From positions 806,001 to 870,000 of the forward strand of contig NZ_PPSL01000003.1 in NCBI RefSeq assembly GCF_002954265.1: a DNA stretch of 64,000 bases, in the 5' to 3' direction. How positions within the stretch are numbered: position 1 is the first letter of the stretch; every line of letters starts with the position of its first letter. The notes beneath the pieces were generated by a model. The model was not told the DNA's origin and searched no databases. It saw only the letters and a list, made by a program, of their open reading frames with translations. A program made the translations under genes and the position numbers. Source of the DNA: Flavipsychrobacter stenotrophus (GTDB lineage Bacteria; Bacteroidota; Bacteroidia; Chitinophagales; Chitinophagaceae). Below are positions 33,851 through 44,172 of the stretch, one piece after another.

Positions 33851-35452
33851 CTACTTATTCCTTTCATAGAGCACCGTCCGTTTAGAAGGGCTGGTGTAGA
33901 CTTCGTGATACATTCTTTTCATCTGGCTATCCAGTTCGCTGTAGCGCTTATTTTGTAAGGCTTTTGCGTCATAGCACCAGGTTACTATGTAGTCAATAGG
34001 TATGTGAGATACGTTTACATAGGCTTCTATGTCTGCACCTGGTGGCTGGCCTTCAATGCCATTATCTTTAGAAAGGTGGGCGTAAGGATTGACCTTGTAT
34101 TTCCATTGCAGTGGGAAGTAGCCTGCATTTGCTTCATAGTTATCGAGCAGTATCAATGGCTTTTCGCAACCGGCATAGTGCAGTGCATGTGTGAACAGGT
34201 AGTTGCGATCGGCGATTGTTTTATTATTTCTGTCCTTGCCTTCGGGTGCAAAATCCAGCGGTAGTACCAGTGAATAAGGCCTGATGTGTGCAGCAACAGA
34301 GTTGTAATCTTCAGCGGCATCAGAGGCCTTATTCATATAGTTCATACGTACCATTGTAAGGCCAGCAAAACAAAAGAAGAGTATAAGTCCACCCGCATTC
34401 TTTATTTGCTGAGGGAGCGTGTAAGCGATACATATGCCCGCCAGAATGAGAATGAAAAGTTGTGCCCGCATGCTGATGAGGATATCCCGTTGCATAAAAT
34501 TCTCCGGAAAGAACAGGTAGATGAAAAGGATGAAGATGAGGCTGTAGAAGAAGCCGTCATACTTGTTCACCGCTATTTTATCCTTTATCCTGAAGACAAC
34601 TGCTGTGATCAGCAATGCCGCCAGCGTCATGCCGCACAATGCTGTAAGAAACGATTCATTTTCCACTGCATTGATACCGTACTTGAATTGTACTAATTCT
34701 ACCAGCCTGTAAAAGTGGTGATGCAGTGTAATGTGCGTGCCACCTTCATTTTCGGTGAACCGGATCATCAGCGCAACAAATGGGGCAGTGAGTATGCCCA
34801 GTGTTATCGTATTCTGTATGAAATAGTTGAGCGATGATTGTTTCAAGCCTTGCTCACGCGTTAGAGAGTAAGATACGATAAGGCCGAAGCAGGTGGCAAC
34901 AGCAAAGACGAACGGCAATAGCTGCGTAAAGAAGGAGAGGCCTGCAAAAAGAAAGAAGACCAGCGTATTGAGGGTATTCTTTTTGTCTATGAATCTCATC
35001 CAGCTCCACACCATCCAGAACCATAGGGCCGTGCTGAATGAAAAGTTGTAGAAGCCTTTGGCCAAAGTATGGTGGAACACAAACAGGAAGATAACCGTGA
35101 TCCAGTAAGAACTGGAACCACTCACCTTTTTTATGAGCAGATAGAAGCCGCCAACCACCAATCCTGCATACAGCGTAAGGAACAGCTTTTCAGCAACCGG
35201 CCCATTGGTAAAATACATGGGTATGCCCAGCAGTATGTTAGATAGCCAATTGGGATTGGGGTTGTAGTTGATAACGTAAAACCTACTGTAGAATGCCACA
35301 TCAGTGCCGTGCCACATATCATGCAGTACTTTTGCATTATATAAGTGGCAAGGCCCATCTCCTGTAAGATAATAGTGTGGCCACCATATCTGCGCAAGGC
35401 ACATGGCAATCCCCGCTATCATCAGCGCATACAGTAGTTTTATCCTTGGCAT
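33851..35452 (-). CDS. Multi-pass membrane protein, GT-C glycosyltransferase-like
   Basis: The 533-residue protein has about ten hydrophobic segments and a C-terminal soluble part (about 400-533). The first large periplasmic loop has YYLTGDGPCHLYNAKVL, with an acidic residue placed as in GT-C enzymes, which use polyprenyl-phosphate sugars at the periplasmic face. The fold assignment is by topology and that loop only; the family has no name I can give with certainty. It lies 7 bp after sprA and is probably co-transcribed with ruvA and sprA, so a role linked to the cell surface or secreted proteins is possible but unproven. Confidence 0.65.
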   Translation of the reverse strand: MPRIKLLYALMIAGIAMCLAQIWWPHYYLTGDGPCHLYNAKVLHDMWHGTDVAFYSRFYVINYNPNPNWLSNILLGIPMYFTNGPVAEKLFLTLYAGLVVGGFYLLIKKVSGSSSYWITVIFLFVFHHTLAKGFYNFSFSTALWFWMVWSWMRFIDKKNTLNTLVFFLFAGLSFFTQLLPFVFAVATCFGLIVSYSLTREQGLKQSSLNYFIQNTITLGILTAPFVALMIRFTENEGGTHITLHHHFYRLVELVQFKYGINAVENESFLTALCGMTLAALLITAVVFRIKDKIAVNKYDGFFYSLIFILFIYLFFPENFMQRDILISMRAQLFILILAGICIAYTLPQQIKNAGGLILFFCFAGLTMVRMNYMNKASDAAEDYNSVAAHIRPYSLVLPLDFAPEGKDRNNKTIADRNYLFTHALHYAGCEKPLILLDNYEANAGYFPLQWKYKVNPYAHLSKDNGIEGQPPGADIEAYVNVSHIPIDYIVTWCYDAKALQNKRYSELDSQMKRMYHEVYTSPSKRTVLYERNK

Positions 35453-35459
35453 TTTAATT

Positions 35460-38400
35460 CTAGTTTCCGAATATGAAGCGCAATGTTAATCCGGCCTTGG
35501 TATTGGTGGTAGGGTATGATGTAGAAACGTATGGTATGGTCTGCTGACGATCGAAATAGAAGTGCAATGTCAACTTATTGTTCACCGCATAGTCTACCGA
35601 TGGCGATACACGCAACACCTGTTGCCCGCGCGAGGTAACACTTATGTTATTCGCAAGGAAGGTGTTACTGTTCTTATCATCCCTCAGACCAATATCCATT
35701 TTAAAGATCAACTCGTTTTTAAGCTTGGTGATACCAAACACCTGGAATGGTAGTTTAATGCCTTTCTTCCGGAATCCAAATCCTATCACATATTCGGTGC
35801 TCGCATTCTCACTCACCTGGTAGTCGATAAGGCTAAGGCTCATGGTCTTAGATTTTCTCAACTCGAACTTCGCAGTCAGGTTATTCTTCAGTGCCAGGTC
35901 TATACCTATCAGCGGATTGAAAGACTGCTGTATAGTAACGTTAGGCACCTGGAAGAACGGAACATAGTTGTGTGAATTGGAGTCAATGAACGACGGGAAG
36001 CCCAAACCGTAAAGATCTGTAAACAGTAATGATGAGTTATAACCGTTCATAGACATGCTACCGGTGTAGGCATGTGTTATGTTCAGGTTGTTGAGGTACT
36101 TGGCGAAGAACGGATACTTGCTCAGGCCATTGTAGGTCACCTTCCAGTTTGGCATTGGTATCAGGTACTTAAATGGATTGTCCTTTATGTTCGTATGCTT
36201 ATAGTCTAGTAATGGCTGTGTACTGGCAGAATTGCCGGTGTAAGCGGCTATGAACGACGGTACAAGTACATCTTGTGAGAACTCAGTATATCCCTTGTTA
36301 TACTTCGGATTAGAAGGGTCAGGAATGCCATTGGTATAAGGGTTGCTCGCACCTAACCTTTGTGATATGGTTTCTCTGCCCGACAGGAACTGATTATATA
36401 CATCAGAGTACACACCGGTGTTCTTGAAGATCGTCTTCACAGCAATGTAACTGATATTGAATGATCCATTTTCGTATGGATTAAAGTGTACGAACGTACC
36501 TGTACCTGTGTCTTTAAACAACTCGCTATGCGATTTACTGAATGTTTTGGTCAATGACAGGTCTACCCTGAAATCCTTGAATGGCACCAATGTAGCGGTG
36601 GCACTCAGGTTCTGAGAATAGGTCTGCTGTAGCTGTGCGTTGAAAAGCGAGTCGCGGGTTAGTTTGCCTTCACTCGCCTTTTGTTCCAGCCATGTGCTTG
36701 TAGGCTGGTAGCCATATACATAGTTCCATCCCGGTGCTGCTGAGTAGTTATTTACACCCATAAAGCGCGTACTATCCAGGTAGCCAGGTAATACGGTCCC
36801 TGCATTCTCTGTATAGTTTACTGATACTCGGGTAAGCATGGTCAATATGTGACCACCTATTTTTACCGGTACAGATAGTTCAGGTAGCTTAGCTCTTCTT
36901 GCCTTGCGTGCTGCTTTGCGCGCTTTCTTTTTCTTTAATTTCTCAGCCTTGTAAAACGCCCTGTCTACAGAGTCCTGCAAACTTACCAATGAATCCAGCT
37001 GTTGATCGGTCATGCCGGTGGTATTTACATTCTGGTAAATATTCGGAGGGCCGGCAGGAGGTGTCTTTACCGTTGGTGGATTGCCATTGCCGCCTGTGTT
37101 GCCACCGCCGCCGCCATTCCCATTGTTGCCGCCGTTATTGCCGCCATTAGGTGGAGTAACGGAAGCTCCCGATCCTTTTACGCCACCCTTTGGACCACCA
37201 CCGTTAGGATTGCCTGTATTGCCTCCGCCTGTGTTGCTGCCGCCTGTAGATCCACCACCATTATTGGAGGTGCCGCTTGTGCCGCCACTACCATTGGTGC
37301 TCGTGCCATTACCCCCACCTGTGTTGCCTCCGTTAGGATTAGTGCCTGTAGGGTTGGTAGGGTTTGTACCACCCGATGTACCACCTGCCCCTGTTGTGCC
37401 TGTATTGCCTGGTGTGCCACCGCCATTTGCGCTGCCACTGCCGTTTGTCTGACCATTGGTGCCTGTAGTATTGCCGCCCGGTGCAGATGTGCCATTGCCA
37501 GCACCGCCGCCTGCCGCACCACCCATGTCATCTACATCGCCCTGTATAATGCTGCCCGGTAATTGCTTGCCATCTTTCCTCAGGTCACTGATCTTTGGTG
37601 CACCACCATCAGGTTTGCCGCTAGGTGTTGGTATTTCACTCTTAGGTGGTTCTTTTGGTCCTTTGCCATTAACGCCCTTTTTGTTCGGTACGTTCAGTGC
37701 TCTCATCCATCTCCATTTGCTATATAGCTTGTTGAAGTCAAGGTCGCCCGATATAGTTTTAGTATTGGTATTGCCAATGGTATTACCCAGTTCATACGCC
37801 ACCGGCGCAGCGCCTGTCCACGTATAGTTGGCTGAGTAGCTCATGCGCACATTCATCCAATCTGTAGCCGGTAGCTTGCTCAGTGGCGCTGTGTAAGAGC
37901 TGTTGAATGTTTGTGTGTAAGATGTGTTGTGACCGAACCTTGATACCAATCTGATAACAGAATCTCTCTTTTCTTTGCTATCGATCCTGCCATATGGTTC
38001 GTCAATCCGCGATACGTTGGTAGCGGTATAATCTACCGACAGCGACTTGGTTATCTCCCATCTTGTATTGTATACTCTCGTCCAGTTAAAGTTCTTATAG
38101 AACGTAGCAGGGCTCTGGAAGCCTGATCCGTCATTGAGGTCTCGTACTCTTGTCTCTTCCACTAACCTGTTCAGTTCATTACGCACAGAAAAATTAGATG
38201 GCAGCGGGTTGATATTGAAATCCCTTATCAATCCATACCATTTAGACTTAGACTTGATCATTTTCTTGAACGGCTCAAATGATTTTGTCTTTATGCTATA
38301 GGTATAGCCTACGCCCAGTTTCTGCGTGTTGATATTATCAAGTGCAATAAGTGCATTGTGCTTGAATTGGTTATTGTATGAGTAAGTGAAGTCGAAGTTC

Positions 38401-41400
38401 TTAATGCTCCATGGCATACGTATGCCCTTACCACCGGGTGAGCCGTTGATGCGCACATTGGTAAAGTTGAGACTGGTAATAGATGTGAAGTCCTGAGATG
38501 CCTTTTTGATGGAATCAGACTTAGCCGCATTGCCGGCCGAGTTCATCGCATCAGAAAGTAACACATCCTGGTTGTAAGGGTTGTATTTAGGAGTGGTCAC
38601 ATTCTGAGTATAACCCGCGTAGAATGGCAATTGAAGACCCAGCTTACGTGGCGCTAACTTACCAAGGTTAAGGTTGGTAGAAACGTTGTACTGGTAGTAA
38701 TCATCCTGCGAGCGCTGACCTATCTTCTGGTCTATGTTGCCATAGCCCTGTGTGTGCATACTGCCCGACAGGTTAACGCTACCGAGGTCGGCCATCTGTA
38801 CAGATACCTTACCGGCAGCTGCATAACCCGGCTGATCTTTAGTGCCCGCCATTCTCATTTCATCAAACCATACTTCCACACATTTGGCTATACCGTCGTC
38901 GCCGGGTGTCTGGTTGCTCTTCTTTGGGTTAACAATACCCAACATCATATTTTTAGCACCACCTATATTAGGGTTACCCAATACTACTATGGTATTGCCT
39001 TTGCTGTCGGTTGTATAGTAAGGTATGTAAGTAGGCAGGTTCTTGGCATCACGTTCTTTCTTTGCTTCAACAAGATCCTGAAGTGTCAGGTTCATTTCAT
39101 TGGCTGCGGGCCATATGACATCAGACATTGCACTACCCGGCTGGGTTACTGCCAGTGGCATGCGATACTCATAATAGTTGCCGGTAAAGTCTGCACCTAT
39201 ACGGATGAACGAACTGATATCTGCATCCTTTATAGGTGCCTGTCCTACCTGCGATTCCGCATGGATAAACATACGCAGGTAAGTAAACTGGCGCATGTCC
39301 ACATTCACTTCTTTAAATACGCCTCTTGCATCACCATCCTGTAGTGCACATGCCTTCAAAGATATTGATTGCTCATTCAATGCAAGGGTAGTTCCCTGCT
39401 GCCCTGTGGTTAACTGGCGTTGCACGCCCGGAGGAATAACGTAAGGGATAGGGTAGCGCGATGCATTCTCTTCAATGCTCACAGAAGTAACAGAGAAGTC
39501 TGTACTTGACGCGTTCTGCTGCGGCTGGTTTTCACCCGGAGTTGTCAACGAATAATTGTAGGTACGCCATTGGCTGCGGCCCAGTTCCAGCGATGCGAAA
39601 CGCATAACCGTACTGTCTTCCCAACCGCTCAGGAACATACGCAGGAAACGGATAGAACGGAAGTCGGATATACCACCAACAACACGGTCATAATTCCTGA
39701 TCGGAACTTTGAACTGATACCATGTTTCGCTGGCTTCCTGCCCGTTAGGCAATTTTACCTTACTTACCTGTTCGCTGATGATGTAGTTATTACCTACACG
39801 CATATTGTTAGGGTCAAGATCCAGGCGGTATTGGTAGTAGTTCTCAGCTTCGTTCAGTGTATTATCCCTGTTGATGTCTTCCGACTCAGGTATAGTAGTT
39901 GCCGATGTGGCATATGCCGAGTTAGGGTCCGTAACCGGAGAGTTACCCTCGGGATTATTAAAGCCTTTATATCGCCCTAATATGCCTGTCTTGGCATTGT
40001 CATAGTCACTGCCTCTGTAGTATTTGTAATCATCACTCGCAGGATCTAAAGACACTTTAAGGTATGCCGGGTTAGAAGCGCCTAGTCTCGCTCTTAGTGT
40101 GTTTAAGAAGTTCTTGAACTGGGTGGCTTCTCTGCCATTGTCCATTTCATCATAACCTACGTCCTGCGCTGCTCTTGCAGACGGGTCATTATCAAATGCA
40201 CGGGTTATCTGTTGCTGGAATCTCGGTACATATCCCCATATGGTAGTATCTACTTTTTGCTGATCAAACGGGTAGGGCACACCATTCTCAAAAGACATTC
40301 TTGAGTCTTTCAGCACATCTTCTGATACCGAACCGAGGTTAAGAAATAATGATCCACCTGTTCTCGCTCCTTGTGTAAACGGACTTAGCATCCAGAACTG
40401 CACATACTGCACGTTCGATGCTTCAAAGTCGGTATTGTCTATCGGGCGCATGATACCACCCCACCTGTTTTTCGGGTTGGTAAGGTGGCCGCTGTCATCT
40501 ATACGCACTGCATCAAAGTTGTAAGGACCTCTGTCTTTAGGGAAGAAGCTCAGGTCAAATGTGCTGAGCGATGTCTGCAATGATTGTGTAGGCCTGTTGG
40601 GGAATACATCCTTTACCTGCACCAACCTTATAAAGTGCTGGTTGCTGTCGTTCTTCACATAGTCAGGTACGCCTTGTCCCGGATCTACCAACGTAGGTTC
40701 TATTGAGTACCAAGCCAGTCGTGCCCTGTTCTCACCATACTTCAGCTGGTCGCTCAGAGATGCCTCGGGGAATAAGATCTTACCTGCCTTATCGGTAGCG
40801 CCAAACGGTGTTGATGCTATAGACCATGCCTGTGCGGGGAACCGCATATCATAACTGCTGGTCGTTCCTTCAAAGTCATCAATGTATACTGCTCCTTCGG
40901 GATCCAATGAATTGATCTGCTTAGGATGGCCAGGAAGTATACCTGCTACTTCACCGCTTATGTTTACAAATGATGGTGCTGTAGTAGAGTAGATAGGCAA
41001 CTTGTCAACTATACGAGTGATCAATGGTGACTCAGACTGGTAATTGGCGTCAAGTCCTATCACTGTATTCTTGATCGGGTCTTCACCAAATGACACTTTC
41101 TGTGTGAATGGCCTTTCGTTCAGCCTCATGATAGTACCACCCAATGTGAGCTTCTTATTCATGTAGTAGTCAAAACGCGCACCCATGAAGTTCTGCTGCT
41201 GGAAACCGAACGTAGAGTTGTCCTCGTAGGAGATGTTGATAGGCACACCTGAGCTAAGTATACCTGTATTCAATATTTTCAATCGACCAAGGCCATACTC
41301 TATCTGATAATCCTGGTTCTCCACCAGCTTGGTGCCACCGGCGGTTACGCTTACCGAACCGGCAGGTATGTTGAAACCACCAAGGAATATTTCTGAAGAA

Positions 41401-43385
41401 GAAGAAGATTTGTAAGTACCCTTCAGTACATACCTGTTCAGGCTCTGGAACTGCTGTGCTATTGTTTTGGTAGAGTCATATAGCGCCTGGAATATATAAC
41501 GCCGCTTAATGATCGGCGTAGCTGTTGCATCTACCGCATTAGACAGGTCATTACCAAATGGTTCCAACACAGGGAAGATGATCTTGCCCTGCTGCATGTT
41601 GATGGTTATCCCATCAACAAAGTCAAAGACCCCATCGGGCTGGGCTTCATTTTGGGAGTTGAGTCGATCTAAGTTTAATAAAGAGATGAATGTAGTACCT
41701 TTCTTAGGGCCTTCTGGGAAATACCTTTTGTCCCCACCACCCGGATCCTGGTACATAACATTAAGGGTAAAGTTCTCCTTGGTCAATCCGAAACCGCCCA
41801 AAGCATAAACGTTCTTCATCATCAGCTTCCATACCGGCAGGTAAGGTCTGTTAGATGTTCCCTTCATCAATTTCAAATAAAGTACTTTAGGATTGGTAGT
41901 ATCAGGAGGAAGATCTTCTGCAAAATCACCCACCTGGTATACTTTGCCCTTGTAGGTATAGCGGTAGGCTACACCCAATACATCATCAGGGTTCATCTGC
42001 GTGTGCAGCATAATATAACCCAGTTGTGGATTGAAGTTGTACTCTGTAGCTGCCAGCTGGCGGGCTGTTGTGCGCTCAAAATCTTTACCCAACTCAAGAC
42101 CAAGATCTACTGCCGAATTAGATGCATAACGCTGCTGGCGGCCATTAGGGCTCTGTAGTAACTGTGTATATAGTCTGTTACTTCCGTTATCAGGCACACC
42201 GTCACGCACACCCGGCGCACCATTATTCATAGAGGCCATATATGGATTAGCTTCACCCAGATCCTGGAAACATACCACGTCACGCACACCATTTACCACA
42301 CCTGTACGATTAGTTACCCATACCTGTATCTTGGTGATCTGCACCTGCGAATTGATCACCGGAAAATCTTTCAGCGCAAGGTTATACCGGTCGTGAAAGT
42401 ATTGAGAAAGGAGGAAGTCTTTATTTTCTTCATAAGCATCAGCCTTTATCGAGAACTGCTGAGCCTGCGATCCGCCTTGTACGGTAAGGCTCTTGCGCTG
42501 CGATTTTTGCTGCGATACAACACCAGTTACCCACAGGCGGCCAAATTGCAGCTGTGTCTTTAAACCAAACAAAGACTGTACACCGCTGATCAGGTTACTT
42601 TTCAGCGGGAAACTTACATTACCTGCTTCTATCTTCTTGATCATTTCGTCTTCCTTGCCGCTGTAGTCCAGCTTTTGCATATTCTGGTAGTCGAAAGTAG
42701 CCTTGGTATTATTGCTGATATTCAGTTTCAACTTATCACCTACAGTTGCCAGCAGGTTCAGGTTCATCTGCATATCAAAGTCGAAGATGCCGTATTTCTG
42801 TGCGCGCTGCACAAGGGTCGGGTTCTTAATGTTCTGCCAGTTGCCACCAAAGGTCACATCCACATTTCCCTGTGGTTTTACAGAGATGGTGTTACTACCA
42901 AATATGCGGTCGAACAAGCCATCCTTATACATCTGCGGCAGTTCAGGCTTTTTGTTGAACAGCATCATGGCATCGAGGCGGCGCTGCCAGTAGGCATCAT
43001 CATCCATTTTTGCCCTGTACTTTGTATATTCTGCCAGACTCATGTAAGTAGGATTCCTGTTGTACATGGAACCCATCTTGTCATTGTAGTAATACCTGTT
43101 CGAATCCGGATCGTATTCAAACATTTTCTTTTCCGACTTAGGGTCTTGAAGGTCTATAGATTTTGGCCTGTCAAGGTCAGTTCTCGGGTCGCCGGTTTTA
43201 TCATGTATCGGGAATTTTAGTTTGTGTGCGGTATCCTCTGTGTCTGAAGGTTTCTTAGTGGTGTCTTCAGGAGCAGGTACAAAGAAAGGGAATGGATGGC
43301 GCGGGTGAGCGGCAGCATTGAGTATGACTGCAGCTAACGCTATGAAACATAGTAGTTTATATCCAAAAAAACGCTTCCCCTTCAA
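35460..43385 (-). CDS. sprA: Type IX secretion translocon SprA (Sov)
   Basis: SprA is the very large outer membrane beta-barrel that forms the T9SS channel, needed for secretion of sorted proteins and for gliding where present. The 2641 residues begin with a signal peptide (to about residue 26). The body is a run of beta-rich segments with the family's phrases such as NVDVTFGGNWQNIKNPT, LEPFGNDL, DPEGAVYIDDFEGTTSSYDMR and WFDEMRMAG. Residues about 1952-2115 are a Gly/Asn/Thr/Ser-rich linker absent from typical family members (about 2400 residues). The first codon is TTG at 43385 with AAAAGGGA just upstream; no ATG is available before the signal peptide. It follows ruvA, the usual order in this phylum. 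Confidence 0.95.
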   Translation of the reverse strand: MKGKRFFGYKLLCFIALAAVILNAAAHPRHPFPFFVPAPEDTTKKPSDTEDTAHKLKFPIHDKTGDPRTDLDRPKSIDLQDPKSEKKMFEYDPDSNRYYYNDKMGSMYNRNPTYMSLAEYTKYRAKMDDDAYWQRRLDAMMLFNKKPELPQMYKDGLFDRIFGSNTISVKPQGNVDVTFGGNWQNIKNPTLVQRAQKYGIFDFDMQMNLNLLATVGDKLKLNISNNTKATFDYQNMQKLDYSGKEDEMIKKIEAGNVSFPLKSNLISGVQSLFGLKTQLQFGRLWVTGVVSQQKSQRKSLTVQGGSQAQQFSIKADAYEENKDFLLSQYFHDRYNLALKDFPVINSQVQITKIQVWVTNRTGVVNGVRDVVCFQDLGEANPYMASMNNGAPGVRDGVPDNGSNRLYTQLLQSPNGRQQRYASNSAVDLGLELGKDFERTTARQLAATEYNFNPQLGYIMLHTQMNPDDVLGVAYRYTYKGKVYQVGDFAEDLPPDTTNPKVLYLKLMKGTSNRPYLPVWKLMMKNVYALGGFGLTKENFTLNVMYQDPGGGDKRYFPEGPKKGTTFISLLNLDRLNSQNEAQPDGVFDFVDGITINMQQGKIIFPVLEPFGNDLSNAVDATATPIIKRRYIFQALYDSTKTIAQQFQSLNRYVLKGTYKSSSSSEIFLGGFNIPAGSVSVTAGGTKLVENQDYQIEYGLGRLKILNTGILSSGVPINISYEDNSTFGFQQQNFMGARFDYYMNKKLTLGGTIMRLNERPFTQKVSFGEDPIKNTVIGLDANYQSESPLITRIVDKLPIYSTTAPSFVNISGEVAGILPGHPKQINSLDPEGAVYIDDFEGTTSSYDMRFPAQAWSIASTPFGATDKAGKILFPEASLSDQLKYGENRARLAWYSIEPTLVDPGQGVPDYVKNDSNQHFIRLVQVKDVFPNRPTQSLQTSLSTFDLSFFPKDRGPYNFDAVRIDDSGHLTNPKNRWGGIMRPIDNTDFEASNVQYVQFWMLSPFTQGARTGGSLFLNLGSVSEDVLKDSRMSFENGVPYPFDQQKVDTTIWGYVPRFQQQITRAFDNDPSARAAQDVGYDEMDNGREATQFKNFLNTLRARLGASNPAYLKVSLDPASDDYKYYRGSDYDNAKTGILGRYKGFNNPEGNSPVTDPNSAYATSATTIPESEDINRDNTLNEAENYYQYRLDLDPNNMRVGNNYIISEQVSKVKLPNGQEASETWYQFKVPIRNYDRVVGGISDFRSIRFLRMFLSGWEDSTVMRFASLELGRSQWRTYNYSLTTPGENQPQQNASSTDFSVTSVSIEENASRYPIPYVIPPGVQRQLTTGQQGTTLALNEQSISLKACALQDGDARGVFKEVNVDMRQFTYLRMFIHAESQVGQAPIKDADISSFIRIGADFTGNYYEYRMPLAVTQPGSAMSDVIWPAANEMNLTLQDLVEAKKERDAKNLPTYIPYYTTDSKGNTIVVLGNPNIGGAKNMMLGIVNPKKSNQTPGDDGIAKCVEVWFDEMRMAGTKDQPGYAAAGKVSVQMADLGSVNLSGSMHTQGYGNIDQKIGQRSQDDYYQYNVSTNLNLGKLAPRKLGLQLPFYAGYTQNVTTPKYNPYNQDVLLSDAMNSAGNAAKSDSIKKASQDFTSITSLNFTNVRINGSPGGKGIRMPWSIKNFDFTYSYNNQFKHNALIALDNINTQKLGVGYTYSIKTKSFEPFKKMIKSKSKWYGLIRDFNINPLPSNFSVRNELNRLVEETRVRDLNDGSGFQSPATFYKNFNWTRVYNTRWEITKSLSVDYTATNVSRIDEPYGRIDSKEKRDSVIRLVSRFGHNTSYTQTFNSSYTAPLSKLPATDWMNVRMSYSANYTWTGAAPVAYELGNTIGNTNTKTISGDLDFNKLYSKWRWMRALNVPNKKGVNGKGPKEPPKSEIPTPSGKPDGGAPKISDLRKDGKQLPGSIIQGDVDDMGGAAGGGAGNGTSAPGGNTTGTNGQTNGSGSANGGGTPGNTGTTGAGGTSGGTNPTNPTGTNPNGGNTGGGNGTSTNGSGGTSGTSNNGGGSTGGSNTGGGNTGNPNGGGPKGGVKGSGASVTPPNGGNNGGNNGNGGGGGNTGGNGNPPTVKTPPAGPPNIYQNVNTTGMTDQQLDSLVSLQDSVDRAFYKAEKLKKKKARKAARKARRAKLPELSVPVKIGGHILTMLTRVSVNYTENAGTVLPGYLDSTRFMGVNNYSAAPGWNYVYGYQPTSTWLEQKASEGKLTRDSLFNAQLQQTYSQNLSATATLVPFKDFRVDLSLTKTFSKSHSELFKDTGTGTFVHFNPYENGSFNISYIAVKTIFKNTGVYSDVYNQFLSGRETISQRLGASNPYTNGIPDPSNPKYNKGYTEFSQDVLVPSFIAAYTGNSASTQPLLDYKHTNIKDNPFKYLIPMPNWKVTYNGLSKYPFFAKYLNNLNITHAYTGSMSMNGYNSSLLFTDLYGLGFPSFIDSNSHNYVPFFQVPNVTIQQSFNPLIGIDLALKNNLTAKFELRKSKTMSLSLIDYQVSENASTEYVIGFGFRKKGIKLPFQVFGITKLKNELIFKMDIGLRDDKNSNTFLANNISVTSRGQQVLRVSPSVDYAVNNKLTLHFYFDRQQTIPYVSTSYPTTNTKAGLTLRFIFGN
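37040..37530 (-). repeat. Low-complexity Gly/Asn/Thr coding segment inside sprA
   Basis: About 160 codons made almost entirely of Gly, Asn, Thr, Ser and Pro, in units such as GGNTGG, TGTNPNGG and GGGSTGG. The coding strand is a string of GGN and ACN/AAT codons. A Pro-rich frame on the other strand here is a by-product of this composition. Confidence 0.85.
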
Positions 43386-43402
43386 GTTTGTCCCTTTTGT
43401 TT

Positions 43403-43981
43403 TTACAAGACGCGCAGCGCCTGTTTGATCAGCTCTTCAACAGTCAAAGAAGAAGCATTAGTTATTTTCTTAATGGCATTTTCGGCCATCGCTTTACTTA
43501 TACCTAAATTGACTAAAGCTATTAACGCATCTTCAGGTATTGTATTGTGTTTTGGAGCGGATAACGATGTGGAATCTTTCTGGCGTAAAACCTTGCCTTT
43601 CAGTTCAAGCAAGATACGTTGAGCTGTTTTAGCGCCTATACCTTTTACTTTTTCTAGTGTTTTCGCATCTTCATGGAAAATGGCGCGTTCCAGCTCATCG
43701 GTGGTCAAAGACGACAAAATGATACGTGCTGTAGCAGCGCCTACGCCATTTATGTTCAGCAATTGTCTGAATGTGGCACGCTCTTCCTCGTCGGCAAAGC
43801 CATACAGCACCCATGCGTCTTCGCGCACCTGCAGGTGTGTATACAACCTGCATTTTTCCAGGTTTACAATGTGACTATAGGTTTGCAGCGTAATATTCAC
43901 CTCATACCCAACTCCTCCCGCCGACAGATATAACAACGATGGCGACTTATATACCAGTTCACCCTCTAAAAATGCATACAT
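43403..43981 (-). CDS. ruvA: Holliday junction DNA helicase subunit RuvA
   Basis: RuvA binds four-way junctions and loads the RuvB motor for branch migration. The 192 residues show the three usual domains: an N-terminal OB fold (MYAFLEGELVYKSPSLLYLSAGGVGYEVNI), a middle helix-hairpin-helix domain (LLNINGVGAATARIILS and LEKVKGIGAKTAQRILLELKGK), and a small C-terminal domain (DALIALVNLGISKAMAENAI) that contacts RuvB. The gene is followed by sprA after 17 bp and preceded by a spacer with the YkgJ-gene terminator. Confidence 0.97.
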   Translation of the reverse strand: MYAFLEGELVYKSPSLLYLSAGGVGYEVNITLQTYSHIVNLEKCRLYTHLQVREDAWVLYGFADEEERATFRQLLNINGVGAATARIILSSLTTDELERAIFHEDAKTLEKVKGIGAKTAQRILLELKGKVLRQKDSTSLSAPKHNTIPEDALIALVNLGISKAMAENAIKKITNASSLTVEELIKQALRVL

Positions 43982-44021
43982 ACTTATTACAAAAATAACT
44001 TATTGCGCCCACAACAGGCAA

Positions 44022-44046
44022 TAAAAAAGGTATGATCGCTCATACC
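44022..44046 (-). terminator. Rho-independent terminator after the YkgJ-family gene
   Basis: GGTATGA and TCATACC pair perfectly around TCGC; on the minus strand TTTTTTATT follows. It lies about 130 bases past the YkgJ gene stop and separates it from ruvA. Confidence 0.8.
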
Positions 44047-44172
44047 GGCTGGAAAGATACAAAAAATACAGAAATATTGAATGAATAAGGCGTATTAAAT
44101 ATGGTTTTGCCTACATGTAAAATATTCAGGTTGTTCCAAATTGGATCACAGTCTATCATTTAATCATTGCCA

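Noticed and set aside
37081-37452. Pro/Leu-rich plus-strand frame of 123 codons inside sprA
   Set aside because: It mirrors the Gly-rich linker (GGN codons read backwards become Pro and Ala codons). No independent evidence of a gene.
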